Shown here piece after piece: positions 15,863 through 34,699 of a stretch of 64,000 nucleotides of DNA. Origin of the DNA: Geothrix sp. SG200 (GTDB lineage Bacteria; Acidobacteriota; Holophagae; Holophagales; Holophagaceae); NCBI RefSeq assembly GCF_022808935.1, contig NZ_JAKZFR010000005.1, positions 186,001 to 250,000 on the forward strand. The letters run 5' to 3'. Positions within the stretch are counted from its first letter, which is position 1. Each line of letters starts with the position of its first letter. The notes beneath the pieces were generated by a model, which made no database searches, was not told the origin of the DNA, and was given only the letters and a program-made list of their open reading frames with translations. The position numbers were made by a program, and so were the translations under genes.

Positions 15863-17233
15863 ATGGCGCAGGCGGTTCGTGGAGTGGTCAAGGCAGGACT
15901 GATGCTGGGCGCGGCCGCCCTGCCGGCGGCGGCCCAGAGCCTGGCCCTTCCGGCCGCGGATCCCGTGGGCATCGCCCGCAGCGGGGCCCAGGTGGCCTAC
16001 GGCTACAGCCTGGAGGCGGCCTCCACCAATCCGGCTCTCCTGGCTTCGCTGAAGGAGAAGACAGGTTTCTACGTGGCGGGCGGAATGGAGCTGGCCTCCA
16101 GCCAGGAGAGCCTCGAATCGAACCAGAAGACCTGGTACACCTCCGACCGCAACCGCGCCATCGGGGCCTTCGGGCTGTCCATGCGCCTCTCGCCCAAGCT
16201 GACCCTCGGGCTCAAGCTCGATGAGCCCTACCTGCGCCACGGCAAGTTCGGCGACGATGCGCCCAGCCGCTTCCTCGGCGATGGCATCGACCTGTCCGCC
16301 CACCGCCTGGAAGGCCAGGCCGCCTGGACCCTCAATCCGAACATGTCCATCGGCCTGGGCCTCGGCGTGGCTCGGCTTGGCTACGAATCCAGCAGTGTCA
16401 TGCGCTTCGGCGTGCCCCTCGATCCCTCCTTGCCCGTCTCGGGCACGAACACGGTCCAGGGTGTGGTGGAGCAGCGGGTGGAACAGAGCGGGAACAAGGT
16501 GGTTCCGAGCTACTCGCTGGGGTTCCGCTGGGCCATCAATCCGCGCTGGACCCTGGGCGTCACCCACCAGTCCGGGCTGAAGGGCGACCTCGACATGAGC
16601 GCGGGCTACCGGGGCGGCAGCCAGGGACTCTACGCCAACGACGGGCTGAGCGCTCCGCCCCTGGGCACGGGACTGCGTTCCCCCGGCATCCTGTCGGCTT
16701 CGACGCCCGTGGCCAGCGGTTCCGGGAGGATGGAACTGCCCTCCCAGACGGCGGTGGGCTTCCGGCACCGCGCCCACCCGATGGTGACCTGGGAGGCGGA
16801 TCTGCGCTGGACCGCCGCCGGTCTGAGGGTGCCCGATTTCGCCCAGGTGTCCACCCCCTCGGGGATGGTGACGGCCCCGGCGGAGCTGCCCCGCGGCAAG
16901 GGCCACTTCGGTCTCAGCGCCTCGGTCGAGGTCGAGCTGGGCAAGTTCTGGACCTTGCGGGGCGGCCTCGCGCTCGATCAGCGCGCCGTGGAGGAATCCA
17001 TGATCGAGCCCTTGCTGGGCGGAGGCCGGACCGCCGCCTTCTCCGTGGGAGCTGGCTACAAGGCCTGGGGCGGGGAGCTGAGCATCGGCTACCAGTTCCG
17101 CCAGAGCGAGGACCTGAGCACGCGGCGCCTGGACGGCGTCTGGAGCTCCTCCGGCTTCCGCTCCACGGGCACCCTCGAGCGGATCGAAGGCATGGGACAT
17201 CTCATGGCCATCGGGTACCGGAAGACATTCTGA
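15863..17233 (+). CDS. OMPP1/FadL-like outer-membrane protein
   Basis: 456 residues from the ATG at 15863, which follows cggaggcag with good spacing; a GTG start 7 codons earlier lacks that. A signal peptide (MAQAVRGVVKAGLMLGAAAL PAAAQ) precedes the mature N-terminus, where GIARSGAQVAYGYSLEAASTNPALL resembles the FadL/OMPP1 plug region with its conserved NPA. The rest alternates polar and hydrophobic residues in beta-strand fashion (VVPSYSLGFRWAINPRWTLG) and ends in a strand with terminal phenylalanine (AIGYRKTF), as expected for an outer-membrane barrel. Fatty-acid or hydrophobic-compound uptake is the usual role but is not shown here. Confidence 0.72.
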   Translation: MAQAVRGVVKAGLMLGAAALPAAAQSLALPAADPVGIARSGAQVAYGYSLEAASTNPALLASLKEKTGFYVAGGMELASSQESLESNQKTWYTSDRNRAIGAFGLSMRLSPKLTLGLKLDEPYLRHGKFGDDAPSRFLGDGIDLSAHRLEGQAAWTLNPNMSIGLGLGVARLGYESSSVMRFGVPLDPSLPVSGTNTVQGVVEQRVEQSGNKVVPSYSLGFRWAINPRWTLGVTHQSGLKGDLDMSAGYRGGSQGLYANDGLSAPPLGTGLRSPGILSASTPVASGSGRMELPSQTAVGFRHRAHPMVTWEADLRWTAAGLRVPDFAQVSTPSGMVTAPAELPRGKGHFGLSASVEVELGKFWTLRGGLALDQRAVEESMIEPLLGGGRTAAFSVGAGYKAWGGELSIGYQFRQSEDLSTRRLDGVWSSSGFRSTGTLERIEGMGHLMAIGYRKTF

Positions 17234-17256
17234 CCATGCCCCGGGTGGAGCCCTAG

Positions 17257-17979
17257 ATGCGTTTCCTCGGCCCCCACGCCTGCGAAGAGGCCCTGGCCCG
17301 CGGGGAACTGCACACGGCCTGGATCGCCCCGGCGGCCTTCGGGCGGCTGGCCAGGTTCATCGCGGAGGCCCGATCGGCGGGCGTGGTCATCCACCGCGAA
17401 CCCATGGAGAGCCTGGATCGGCGCAGCCAGGGCCAGCGCCACCAGGGGGTGCTGGGCGAGGGCGGCCCCTTCGCCTACGCCGACTTCGACGAGATCGCCT
17501 CCTGTGTCCGGGCCAAGGGCGCGGCCGCGCTGGTGCTGGCGCTGGATGGCGTCACCGACCCCCACAACCTGGGGGCCATCCTGCGTTCAGCCGCTGCGGC
17601 CGCCGTGGACGGCGTGATCCTGCCCGAACGGCGCTCCGCGGCCGTGAACGAGACGGTGGTGCGCGCCAGCGCGGGCACGGCGGGCCGCGTGCCCGTGTGC
17701 CGCGTGGTGAACCTGGGCCGCGCCCTGGACGGCCTGAAGGAGGCCGGGGCGTGGATCTACGGACTGGCGGCGGGGCCCGGCAGCCGCGACTACCTGCAGG
17801 AGCCCTTCGATCGCGCCGCGGTGCTGGTGATGGGCGCCGAGGGCGAGGGGCTGCACCTCAAGATCCGCGAGCGCTGCGACATCCTCCTCCACATCCCCAT
17901 GCCGGGAGGCATCGAGAGCCTCAACGTCTCCGCCGCCGCGGCGGTGACGCTGTTCCGCGTGCTGGCGCGCCGTGGATAG
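17257..17979 (+). CDS. rlmB: SpoU/TrmH-family rRNA 2'-O-methyltransferase (RlmB-like)
   Basis: 240 residues, standard length. RlmB methylates the ribose of a guanosine in 23S rRNA with S-adenosylmethionine. The N-terminal substrate-binding domain (about 1-70) shows GPHACEEALARGELHTAWIA; the SPOUT knot domain shows VLALDGVTDPHNLGAILRSA (motif 1 with the catalytic arginine and Asn), VRASAGTAGRVPV, and the C-terminal MGAEGEGLHLKIRE and IPMPGGIESLNVSAAAAV (motifs 2 and 3, SAM pocket). The target nucleotide is inferred from the family. It precedes the tRNA-tuf block by about 180 bp. Confidence 0.88.
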   Translation: MRFLGPHACEEALARGELHTAWIAPAAFGRLARFIAEARSAGVVIHREPMESLDRRSQGQRHQGVLGEGGPFAYADFDEIASCVRAKGAAALVLALDGVTDPHNLGAILRSAAAAAVDGVILPERRSAAVNETVVRASAGTAGRVPVCRVVNLGRALDGLKEAGAWIYGLAAGPGSRDYLQEPFDRAAVLVMGAEGEGLHLKIRERCDILLHIPMPGGIESLNVSAAAAVTLFRVLARRG

Positions 17980-18158
17980 CCGCGCTCCGAAGTTTTCGCT
18001 TGAGGCCCCCATGGGCGCGTGATAGCGTTGGGGTTCCCTGTCAGGAAAGCCCTGCCTCGCAGCGACCCTGACACGGAGCCCCGGTAGGGGTTCCGAGGGG
18101 AGGCTTCCCGGGCTTCCCGGAAGCATTGACAAGCCCCGGGAGGGGCGCTGGACACAAT

Positions 18159-18245
18159 GCCGAGATGGCCGAGTGGTTAATGGCAGCAGACTGTAAATCT
18201 GCCACGCATCGCGTTACGGAGGTTCGAATCCTTCTCTCGGCACCA
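18159..18245 (+). tRNA. tRNA-Tyr (GTA)
   Basis: Acceptor stem GCCGAGA (18159-18165) pairs with TCTCGGC (18235-18241), followed by encoded ACCA. The anticodon loop is ctGTAaa; a long variable arm makes it class II (87 nt). First of three tRNAs before tuf, as in the E. coli tyrU-glyT-thrT-tufB cluster. Confidence 0.95.
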
Positions 18246-18294
18246 GTCCTCTGGATCCCATCCAGATCGCTGGATCCCGCTTTCGGGATTCCAC

Positions 18295-18371
<77 letters not shown>

Positions 18372-18438
18372 CCTCCCCGTCATGCCGGCCCCGCCCGGCC
18401 CGACGGCAAGGCCCCCCGCTCCGGCGGGAAGGTTCAAA

Positions 18439-18513
<75 letters not shown>

Positions 18514-18567
18514 CCCTTTGCACATGTTCCCTTCATCATCTTCTCTCCCACCTTCCAGGAGGCATCC

Positions 18568-19761
<1,194 letters not shown>

Positions 19762-19793
19762 GGCCAGTCCGCCCTCCGACTCAGGAGGTCACC

Positions 19794-19943
19794 ATGCGCG
19801 ACATCGTTCACCTGCAGTGCCAGGACTGCAAGCGCAAGAACTACAGCACCACCAAGAACAAGAAGACCACCACGGGCAAGCTTGAATTCAACAAGTTCTG
19901 CCGGTTCTGTGGTGGTTACCGGGTCCACCGAGAGGCCAAGTAG
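19794..19943 (+). CDS. rpmG: 50S ribosomal protein L33 (zinc-binding form)
   Basis: 49 residues, MRDIVHLQCQDCKRKNYSTT then a lysine-rich stretch and KFCRFCGGYRVHREAK. Both CxxC pairs (CQDC, CRFC) are present, so this is the zinc-ribbon C+ form of L33. An aggaggt site precedes the ATG. It lies 32 bp after tuf and before tRNA-Trp, its usual place upstream of secE-nusG. Confidence 0.96.
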   Translation: MRDIVHLQCQDCKRKNYSTTKNKKTTTGKLEFNKFCRFCGGYRVHREAK

Positions 19944-19995
19944 GCTCCGGTCCCGAGGGTTCCCGCCCGGCTCACCAGATGCCGGGCGGTCCCAC

Positions 19996-20071
19996 AGGGG
20001 AGTAGCTCAGCTGGTAGAGCAGCGGACTCCAAATCCGCAGGTCGCGGGTTCGAACCCTGTCTCCCCTGCCA
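19996..20071 (+). tRNA. tRNA-Trp (CCA)
   Basis: AGGGGAG pairs with CTCCCCT; anticodon loop ctCCAaa; TTCGAAC T-loop; encoded CCA at 20069-20071. It sits between rpmG and secE, a common arrangement. Confidence 0.95.
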
Positions 20072-20140
20072 CCTTCCCGGCCCCGGCGAACCCGCCCGGG
20101 GCCAGGTTTTTCTCACCGAATCCTTTCCACGGGGTCCATC

Positions 20141-20335
20141 GTGATTGGTGCCATCAAACAGCAGGCCAGGGATCTGTTCGCAGAGCTCGACCGGGTGGAC
20201 TGGCCCAGCAAAGAGAAAGTGCTGACCTCCACCTACACGGTGGTGATCATCTCGGTGTTCGTCGGGGCCTATCTGTGGGCGGCGGACTGGGTCTTCTCCA
20301 AGGGCTTCGCCTACTTCTTCCTGAAGACCCGCTGA
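20141..20335 (+). CDS. secE: preprotein translocase subunit SecE
   Basis: 64 residues, the short single-span SecE. SecE clamps SecY in the SecYEG channel. Start GTG at 20141. The conserved cytoplasmic ELDRVDWPSKEKVLTSTYTV precedes one transmembrane segment (VVIISVFVGAYLWAADWVF). It is followed 13 bp later by nusG, the near-universal partner. Confidence 0.95.
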   Translation: MIGAIKQQARDLFAELDRVDWPSKEKVLTSTYTVVIISVFVGAYLWAADWVFSKGFAYFFLKTR

Positions 20336-20348
20336 GCCGGAGGCAGCC

Positions 20349-20987
20349 ATGACCGATCTCATGAGCACTCCCCAGGACACGGTGGTTCCCGCCCAGATCC
20401 AGGGCCGTGAACTCAAGTGGTTCATCATCCACACCTACTCGGGCTACGAAGCCAAGGTGATGGAGCATCTCCGCCAGCGCATCAAGATGGAAGAGCGCGA
20501 TGCGAACTTTGGGGACATCCAGATCCCCGAGGAGACCTACGAGGAGATGAAGGTCGACGCCAAGTCCGGCAAGAAGGAGCGCGTCGTCAAGAAGCGCAAG
20601 TCCTTCCCCGGCTACCTGCTCGTGCAGATCCAGGTGGAGCGCAAGCCCGACGGCTCCGTGGAGATGGCGGACGCCGACTGGCACCTGGTGCGGAACACGC
20701 CCAAGGTGACCAGCTTCGTGGGCGCCAACAAGAAGCGCCCCACGCCCCTGACGGACGAGGAGGTCCGCCAGATCATGCACCACACGGAAGAAACCCAGGA
20801 GAAGCCCAAGCCGAAGTACCACTTCGAGCGCGGCGAGAAGGTGCGCATCATCGATGGCCCCTTCGCCAACTTCGAGGGCGACGTGGAGGAAGTCCACGAG
20901 GAGCGCTCCACCATCAAGGTCATGGTCACGGTCTTCGGACGGTCCACGCCGGTGGAGCTGGACTTCATCCAGGTGGAGAAAAGGTAG
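20349..20987 (+). CDS. nusG: transcription termination/antitermination protein NusG
   Basis: 212 residues. NGN domain at about 22-140 ([47 protein letters not shown]) and a C-terminal KOW domain ([20 protein letters not shown]). NusG binds RNA polymerase and couples it to the ribosome or Rho. The loop between the first strands (about 45-80, [17 protein letters not shown]) is longer than in E. coli. Start ATG at 20349 follows ccggaggcagcc. A hairpin terminator separates it from rplK. Confidence 0.96.
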   Translation: MTDLMSTPQDTVVPAQIQGRELKWFIIHTYSGYEAKVMEHLRQRIKMEERDANFGDIQIPEETYEEMKVDAKSGKKERVVKKRKSFPGYLLVQIQVERKPDGSVEMADADWHLVRNTPKVTSFVGANKKRPTPLTDEEVRQIMHHTEETQEKPKPKYHFERGEKVRIIDGPFANFEGDVEEVHEERSTIKVMVTVFGRSTPVELDFIQVEKR

Positions 20988-21035
20988 GATCCTCCATTTC
21001 CTGAGGACTTTTCGAGGTTCTTCAGGTAGACTTTT

Positions 21036-21066
21036 ACGTCCCGGTCCGTCTGGACCGGGACGTTTT
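21036..21066 (+). terminator. terminator or attenuator between nusG and rplK
   Basis: ACGTCCCGGTCC (21036-21047), loop gtct, GGACCGGGACGT (21052-21063), then tttc. A perfect 12-base stem followed by a short T tract, 48 bases after the nusG stop and 87 bases before rplK. Confidence 0.8.
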
Positions 21067-21152
21067 CAACCCGGCTGGGCGATCCGAAGGATCCCCACCC
21101 TACAAGGCGGGCGTCGCCGGCATGCGCCGGAATCCCCCGCGGGAGCAATGAC

Positions 21153-21584
21153 ATGGCAAAGAAGATCACCGGCTACATCAAGCTGCAGCTGCCCGCGGGC
21201 GAGGCCACGCCGGCCCCTCCCGTCGGTCCCGCGCTGGGCCAGCACGGCGTGAACATCATGGAGTTCGTGAAGCAGTTCAACGCGAAGTCCGTGGGCGCGG
21301 TGGAGAAGGGCACCACCCTCCCGGTCGTCATCACCGTCTACGCCGACCGCAGCTTCAGCTTCATCCTCAAGACCCCGCCCGCCGCGGTGCTGATCAAGAA
21401 GAAGATCGGCCTGGACAAGGGTAGCCCCACGCCCAACAAGCAGAAGGTCGGCAAGATCACCAAGGCGCAACTCGCCGAGATCGCCAAGGTGAAGATGCCC
21501 GACCTCACCGCCGGCAGCCTCGAGGCCGCCGTCCGTTCCATCGCCGGCTCCGCGCGCTCCATGGGCGTCGAAGTCATCGATTGA
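21153..21584 (+). CDS. rplK: 50S ribosomal protein L11
   Basis: 143 residues. N-terminal domain [20 protein letters not shown] with the proline-rich [21 protein letters not shown]-terminal rRNA-binding domain with [18 protein letters not shown] and the end SMGVEVID. L11 forms the GTPase-associated centre with L10/L12. The ATG at 21153 follows gggagcaatgac. It opens the rplKAJL cluster after a terminator. Confidence 0.97.
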   Translation: MAKKITGYIKLQLPAGEATPAPPVGPALGQHGVNIMEFVKQFNAKSVGAVEKGTTLPVVITVYADRSFSFILKTPPAAVLIKKKIGLDKGSPTPNKQKVGKITKAQLAEIAKVKMPDLTAGSLEAAVRSIAGSARSMGVEVID

Positions 21585-21589
21585 TTTTT

Positions 21590-21614
21590 TCGCGTGGGTC
21601 CCAAGCCCACGCGA
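21590..21614. promoter_or_regulatory. hairpin in the rplK-rplA interval
   Basis: TCGCGTGGG (21590-21598) pairs with CCCACGCGA (21606-21614), loop of 7. It follows the rplK stop by a few bases. There is no T tract after it on the + strand, so it is more likely a processing or L1-dependent regulatory structure, or an incomplete terminator, than a strong terminator. The remaining 90 bases of the rplA leader are GC-rich and end in a taggagcc ribosome site. Confidence 0.45.
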
Positions 21615-21706
21615 GCGTTTCGATTCACCTGTTGGAGAACTGCGTCGTGCAGTGATCCCGGCCACCGCGACCGTCATCGCGGGAGATCGTTCGAGTAGGA
21701 GCCAAT

Positions 21707-22399
21707 ATGGCAAAACCTGGAAAGAAGTACCGGGCTGCCGCGGCCAAGATCGAAGATCGCCCCTACGAGCTCAAGGATGCGCTCACCGTCGTGAAGGACA
21801 CGGCCTACGCCAAGTTCGACGAGACGGTTGAAGTGCACATGCGGCTCGGCGTGGATCCCCGCCACGCGGACCAGATGGTCCGCGGCACCATCGTCCTGCC
21901 CCACGGAACGGGCAAGACGATGCGCGTGGCGGTGATCGCGGGTGGCGAGAAGATCAAGGAAGCGGAAGCGGCGGGCGCCGAGATCGTGGGCGGGGACGAG
22001 CTGGTCGAGAAGATCGCCGGCGGATTCCTCGACTTCGATGCCCTGGTTGCGACCCCCGACATGATGAAGGGCGTCGGCCGTCTCGGTAAGGTGCTGGGCC
22101 CCCGTGGCCTCATGCCCAACCCCAAGACCGGCACCGTGACCTTCAACGTGGCCCAGGCCATCAAGGAGATCAAGGCCGGCAAGGTGGAGTACCGCGTCGA
22201 CAAGACCGGCATCATCCACGCGCCCGTGGGCAAGCTCTCCTTCGGCGTCGAGAAGCTGGAAGAGAACGCCAAGGCGCTCATCGATGCCGTGAACAAGGCC
22301 AAGCCCGCCACGGCGAAGGGCAAGTACGTGAAGACGATGTATATCGCCTCCACGATGGGCCCCTCGGTCACCCTCAACACCACAAGCGTTGAGAAGTAG
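21707..22399 (+). CDS. rplA: 50S ribosomal protein L1
   Basis: 230 residues. Signatures: [80 protein letters not shown] and [21 protein letters not shown]1 forms the mobile stalk near the E site and often represses its own operon by binding a leader mimic. rplJ follows after 10 bases. Confidence 0.97.
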   Translation: MAKPGKKYRAAAAKIEDRPYELKDALTVVKDTAYAKFDETVEVHMRLGVDPRHADQMVRGTIVLPHGTGKTMRVAVIAGGEKIKEAEAAGAEIVGGDELVEKIAGGFLDFDALVATPDMMKGVGRLGKVLGPRGLMPNPKTGTVTFNVAQAIKEIKAGKVEYRVDKTGIIHAPVGKLSFGVEKLEENAKALIDAVNKAKPATAKGKYVKTMYIASTMGPSVTLNTTSVEK

Positions 22400-22409
22400 G
22401 AGGCCGACC

Positions 22410-22898
22410 ATGGAAAAGAACCAGAAGATCGCTGAAGTCGCCGAGCTCAAGGAGACCTTCGCCACGGCCACCTCGGCCGTCGTGATCGAATTCAAGGGCC
22501 TCGGGGTCGAGAAGGACACCGCGTTCCGCAAGAACATCCGCGAGAGCAAGGGTCACTACCGCGTCGGCAAGAACACGCTGCTCCGCCTGGCCGTGAAGGA
22601 CACCACCTTCGAGGGCCTCGGCGGTTCCTTCAAGGGCAACAGCGCCGTGGCCACCACCAAGGACGACGTCGTCGCCCTGGCCAAGGCCATCAACGGCTTC
22701 CTGAAGGACAACCCGGCTGCCACCTTCAAGGCCGGCATCATGGACGGCAAGGCCATCAACGCCGCCCAGCTGCAGACCCTGGCCGAGCTGCCGAGCCGCG
22801 ATGTGCTCATCGCCAAGCTGCTCTATCTCATGCAGTACCCCATCTCCGGTCTGGCGGTCGCCCTCGATGGCATCCGCAAGCAGAAGGCCGGCGAGTAG
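22410..22898 (+). CDS. rplJ: 50S ribosomal protein L10
   Basis: 162 residues from the ATG at 22410 (behind taggaggccgacc). N-terminal rRNA-binding domain: [54 protein letters not shown]; the C-terminal helix that carries L12 dimers begins [21 protein letters not shown]10 and L12 form the stalk. Only 10 bases separate it from rplA, so the long L10 leader of E. coli is absent. Confidence 0.96.
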   Translation: MEKNQKIAEVAELKETFATATSAVVIEFKGLGVEKDTAFRKNIRESKGHYRVGKNTLLRLAVKDTTFEGLGGSFKGNSAVATTKDDVVALAKAINGFLKDNPAATFKAGIMDGKAINAAQLQTLAELPSRDVLIAKLLYLMQYPISGLAVALDGIRKQKAGE

Positions 22899-22945
22899 TT
22901 CCCAACCCCGAATCCAAAACCTTTCATCGCATGTAGGAGGCCATC

Positions 22946-23323
22946 ATGGCTCTCACCGCCGACCAGCTCATCGCTGAGATCGAAACCATGACCGTCCTTG
23001 ACCTGGCGAACCTGGTCAAGGCCCTCGAGGAGCGCTTCGGCGTCTCCGCCGCCGCCATGGCCGCTCCCGCCGCCGGCGGGGCCGCCCCGGCCGCCGCTGC
23101 CGAAGAGCAGACGGAATTCAACGTCATCCTGGCTGACGCCGGCGCCAACAAGCTGAACGTCATCAAGGCCGTCCGCGAGATCGTCGCCGGCCTGGGCCTG
23201 AAGGAGGCCAAGGACCTCGTTGACGGCGCCCCCAAGCCCGTCAAGGAAGGCGTGGCCAAGGACGAGGCTCAGAAGATCAAGGAAAAGCTCGAAGCCGCTG
23301 GCGCCAAGGTCGAGATCAAGTAG
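22946..23323 (+). CDS. rplL: 50S ribosomal protein L7/L12
   Basis: 125 residues. N-terminal dimerisation domain ([20 protein letters not shown]), an alanine/glycine-rich hinge ([17 protein letters not shown]) and the conserved C-terminal domain ([40 protein letters not shown]). L7/L12 recruits translation GTPases. A taggaggccatc ribosome site precedes the ATG. It is followed by a hairpin and a 370 bp gap before rpoB. Confidence 0.97.
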   Translation: MALTADQLIAEIETMTVLDLANLVKALEERFGVSAAAMAAPAAGGAAPAAAAEEQTEFNVILADAGANKLNVIKAVREIVAGLGLKEAKDLVDGAPKPVKEGVAKDEAQKIKEKLEAAGAKVEIK

Positions 23324-23341
23324 TTCCTTTTCCTGCACTAA

Positions 23342-23385
23342 CGCAAAGCGTGGGGTGCCTCCTGCACCTTGCGCTTTGCGGTTTT
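23342..23385 (+). terminator. attenuator/terminator in the rplL-rpoB interval
   Basis: CGCAAAGCG (23342-23350) pairs with CGCTTTGCG (23372-23380); an inner GGTGC/GCACC pair extends the stem, followed by gttttg. The position between rplL and rpoB matches the partial terminator that lowers rpoBC expression relative to ribosomal proteins in E. coli. The remaining interval to 23694 contains G/C-rich dyads but no gene I would support. Confidence 0.7.
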
Positions 23386-23403
23386 GTCTGGACATGGTAC
23401 GAT
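23376..23403 (+). promoter_or_regulatory. possible internal promoter for rpoBC
   Basis: TTGCGG (23376-23381) and TACGAT (23398-23403) are separated by 16 bases, a weak sigma-70-type match that overlaps the 3' arm of the rplL-rpoB attenuator. An internal promoter here would explain the 370 bp interval, but the match is imperfect. Confidence 0.25.
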
Positions 23404-23694
23404 TATTCCTTCCGCCCGGCCCCTCGGGCGGTCCCGCCACCTTCAAAGGCCCCTGGTTGCGAAACGCCTTCCGCCGCAGCGCCAATCACCTTGCTGGGCC
23501 GCTCCCTCCACCGATGGGTGGCGGGGTGGCCTTCGGTGCGTGTGCCTGCCTGATCCGCGTCGCCGACTTCTGAATCCCTTCCCCGGGGCCGCGGCTCCGG
23601 GGGCATCGCCGTCTTTGCTCAAGGCCCGCGACACCGCCCCACTGCGTCGCGCGCCGTTCATCGAAGGTTCCGCCAACTTCATCTGGAGCGAACC

Positions 23695-28089
<4,395 letters not shown>

Positions 28090-28131
28090 TCTCCTTCCGC
28101 ATCCGTTCCCGACGAATCCTGAGAGGTCCAC

Positions 28132-32355
<4,224 letters not shown>

Positions 32356-32377
32356 CCGCAATCTTCACAGCACCGGC

Positions 32378-32407
32378 AAGGGCGGGAGCGATCCTGCCCT
32401 TTGTTTT
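32378..32407 (+). terminator. terminator after rpoC
   Basis: AAGGGC (32378-32383) pairs with GCCCTT (32396-32401), extended by GGA/TCC inside with one mismatch, followed by tgtttt. Located 23 bases after the rpoC stop and before the Wzz-like gene. Confidence 0.7.
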
Positions 32408-32469
32408 GTGGCATCCAGCACAGGATCTGCGAGGCAGTCCCTGCCGGGGTTCTGGTAACCTATGCCCTT

Positions 32470-33450
32470 ATGCCCAATTCGTCGACAATCCCGGCCCTGG
32501 ACCTCAAAGCCAGCCTGAAGAAGCCCCTCCAGTGGGCCCTGGCAGCCGGCTTGGCGACGGCAGTCATCACCCTCTTCCTGCCGAACTACTACCGCTCCGA
32601 GGCCCGGCTCCTGCCGGTGGAATCCAAGGGACTGGGCGGCAGCCTCGGCGGCCTGGCCACCGCCGCCGCGGCCTTCGGTGTCAGCGTGCCCGGGGGCGAG
32701 GGCAACGATGCCAACTTCGTGGACATCCTCAACAGCCGCTGGCTGAAGGAGCAGCTGCTCCAGACCGAGTTCCAATACCATGCGAGGTCCTGGCGCTTCG
32801 GCGCCGAGCGCCTCGAAAAAGGCACCCTCTACGCCTACGTGGACGAAAAGAACATGGACCGGGCGGTCAAGGAGCTGGGCAAGGTCCTCTCCGCCACCCG
32901 CGACCTGAAGTCCAAGGTCATCACCCTCAGCGCCGAGACGAAATCCCCCGAGCTGTCCCAGCAGGTGGTGCAGCGGGCCGGGAAGCTGCTGGAGGCCTTC
33001 CTCCAGGAGAAGGGCCACACCCGCGGCGGGGCCAAAGCCCTCTTCGCCGAGGCCCGCCTGGCCGATGCCCGCACGGAGATGGACCAGGCCGAGGAGGCCT
33101 TCCGCCGCTTCCTGGAAGGCAACCGGAACTACCAGAGCAGCGGCGATCCCGCCGTCCGCCTCAAGGGCACCCGCCTGGAGAACGAGCTCCGCCTCCGCCA
33201 GCAGCTCGTCACCACCCTTGCCATGAACCGCGAGCAGGCCCTGCTGGAAGAGAAGAACGATATCCCCATTCTCAACCTGCTGGATCCCGGCAACCTGCCC
33301 ATCGACAAAAGCAAGCCGGCGCGGTCGGTGATCGTCATCCTGGCGGCGCTCCTCGTGGGCGCCGGCGGATGGACCTGGCTCAACCGCGAGTGGGTGCGTA
33401 CGCGCCTGCTGGCCGATGAAGACGAATCCGCAACCCCCATCCAGGAGTGA
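32470..33450 (+). CDS. Wzz-like polysaccharide chain-length determinant
   Basis: 326 residues from the ATG at 32470. Architecture: short cytoplasmic leader, TM1 at about 20-42 (ALAAGLATAVITLFLPNYYR), a long periplasmic region rich in helices (MDRAVKELGKVLSATRDLKS, EARLADARTEMDQAEEAFRR) and TM2 near 290-310 (SVIVILAALLVGAGGWTWLN). The YYRSEARLLP after TM1 is the Wzz start of the periplasmic domain. Such proteins set O-antigen or capsule chain length. No C-terminal kinase domain is present. It is the first gene of the polysaccharide locus, 3 bases before rmlA. Confidence 0.8.
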   Translation: MPNSSTIPALDLKASLKKPLQWALAAGLATAVITLFLPNYYRSEARLLPVESKGLGGSLGGLATAAAAFGVSVPGGEGNDANFVDILNSRWLKEQLLQTEFQYHARSWRFGAERLEKGTLYAYVDEKNMDRAVKELGKVLSATRDLKSKVITLSAETKSPELSQQVVQRAGKLLEAFLQEKGHTRGGAKALFAEARLADARTEMDQAEEAFRRFLEGNRNYQSSGDPAVRLKGTRLENELRLRQQLVTTLAMNREQALLEEKNDIPILNLLDPGNLPIDKSKPARSVIVILAALLVGAGGWTWLNREWVRTRLLADEDESATPIQE

Positions 33451-33452
33451 TC

Positions 33453-34196
33453 ATGAAGGGCGTCGTTCTCGCCGGGGGCACCGGCTCCCGCCTGTTCCCG
33501 CTGACCAAGGTGACGAACAAGCACCTGCTGCCCGTGGGCCCAGCGCCGATGCTCTGGCATCCCTTATGGAAGCTGGTGGAATCAGGTATTACGGAGATCC
33601 TCATCGTCACGGGCACCGAGCACATGGGTGACGTGGTCGCCCTGATGGGCTCCGGGAAGGACTTCGGCTGCCGGTTCACCTACAAGGTCCAGGATGAGGC
33701 CGGCGGCATCGCCCAGGCCCTGGGCTTGGCGGAGAACTTCGCTGGAGGATCCCCCATCTGCGTGATCCTGGGCGACAACATCTTTCAGGACAGCCTGAAG
33801 CCCGAGGTCGAGGCCTTCGACAAGCAGGGGAGGGGCGCCCGCATCCTGCTGAAGCCCGTGGAAGATCCCCAGCGCTACGGCGTGGCCGAGGTGAAGGATG
33901 GCCGGGTGCTGGGCATCGAGGAGAAGCCCAAGGCGCCCAAGTCCAACCTGTCCGTGACGGGCATCTACCTCTACGACGCCACCGTGTTCGACATCATCCG
34001 CACCGTGAAGCCCTCGGGTCGTGGCGAGATGGAGATCACGGACGTGAACAACGCCTACATCGCCAAGGGCCAGCTCAGCTTCGGCACCCTCCAGGGCTGG
34101 TGGACCGACGCGGGCACCTTCCCGAGCCTGGCTCACGCGAACGAGCTGGCCATCCGGGAGGCGACGCCGTTCCCCCAGGCCAACGGAGGGAAGTAG
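33453..34196 (+). CDS. rmlA: glucose-1-phosphate thymidylyltransferase-like nucleotidyltransferase
   Basis: 247 residues, shorter than the usual 290 of RmlA. It makes dTDP-glucose (or a related NDP-sugar) from sugar-1-phosphate. Motifs: KGVVLAGGTGSRLFPLTKVT (nucleotide-binding P-loop), LLPVGPAPMLWHPLWKLVES, ICVILGDNIF (metal site) and IEEKPKAPKSN. The ending GWWTDAGTFPSLAHANELAI is typical of RmlA; the missing C-terminus is the allosteric extension found in the longer form. Start is the ATG at 33453 with ggagtgatc before it, overlapping the Wzz stop region. Followed by an RmlC-like gene, RmlD, Gmd and RmlB. Confidence 0.85.
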   Translation: MKGVVLAGGTGSRLFPLTKVTNKHLLPVGPAPMLWHPLWKLVESGITEILIVTGTEHMGDVVALMGSGKDFGCRFTYKVQDEAGGIAQALGLAENFAGGSPICVILGDNIFQDSLKPEVEAFDKQGRGARILLKPVEDPQRYGVAEVKDGRVLGIEEKPKAPKSNLSVTGIYLYDATVFDIIRTVKPSGRGEMEITDVNNAYIAKGQLSFGTLQGWWTDAGTFPSLAHANELAIREATPFPQANGGK

Positions 34197-34198
34197 CC

Positions 34199-34699
34199 AT
34201 GGCCTTCCAGAAAGGTCCCATTGAGGGCGTGGTGATCACCTCCTTCCGCAAGTTCGTGGATGAGCGCGGGTGGCTGGCGGAGATCTTCCGCCACGACGAG
34301 CTGCCCGCCTGGTTCCGGCCTGAGATGTCGTACGTGAGTGTCACCAACCCCGGCGTGCTGCGGGGACCCCACGAGCATGTGGACCAGGCAGACCTCTTCT
34401 GCTGGGTGGGCCCCGGCGACTTCAAGCTCACCCTCTGGGACAACCGCCCGGACAGCCCCACCTTCCGGAACCGCATGGAAGTGGCCATGGGCGCCAACAA
34501 CCCCGGTTCCGCCATCATCCCCAAGGGCGTCGTCCACTGCTACCGCTGCATCAGCGCCGAGCCCGGCTTCGTCATCAACTGCCCCGACCGCCTGTTCATG
34601 GGGCAGGGCAAGGCCGAGCCCATCGACGAGATCCGCCACGAGGACGATCCCGAGAACCCGTTTGTGAAGGACGAGCGCGCACGCCGGGTGCACGCCTGA
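34199..34699 (+). CDS. rmlC: dTDP-4-dehydrorhamnose 3,5-epimerase-like protein
   Basis: 166 residues of the cupin dTDP-sugar isomerase family. The core is RGPHEHVDQADLFCWVGPGD then FKLTLWDNR and YRCISAEPGFVINCPDRLF. RmlC epimerises dTDP-4-keto-6-deoxyglucose at C3 and C5. It is shorter and more divergent than the E. coli enzyme (GPHEH in place of the usual GLHYQ), so the exact reaction is inferred from its position between rmlA and rmlD. Start is the ATG at 34199 two bases after the rmlA stop; its stop overlaps the rmlD start by 1 base. Confidence 0.75.
   Translation: MAFQKGPIEGVVITSFRKFVDERGWLAEIFRHDELPAWFRPEMSYVSVTNPGVLRGPHEHVDQADLFCWVGPGDFKLTLWDNRPDSPTFRNRMEVAMGANNPGSAIIPKGVVHCYRCISAEPGFVINCPDRLFMGQGKAEPIDEIRHEDDPENPFVKDERARRVHA

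Noticed and set aside
18126-18158. TTGACA at 18126 with CACAAT at 18153-18158 as a tRNA promoter
   Set aside because: The spacing of about 21 bases is too long and the -10 would touch the first base of tRNA-Tyr, leaving no room for a transcription start upstream of the tRNA.
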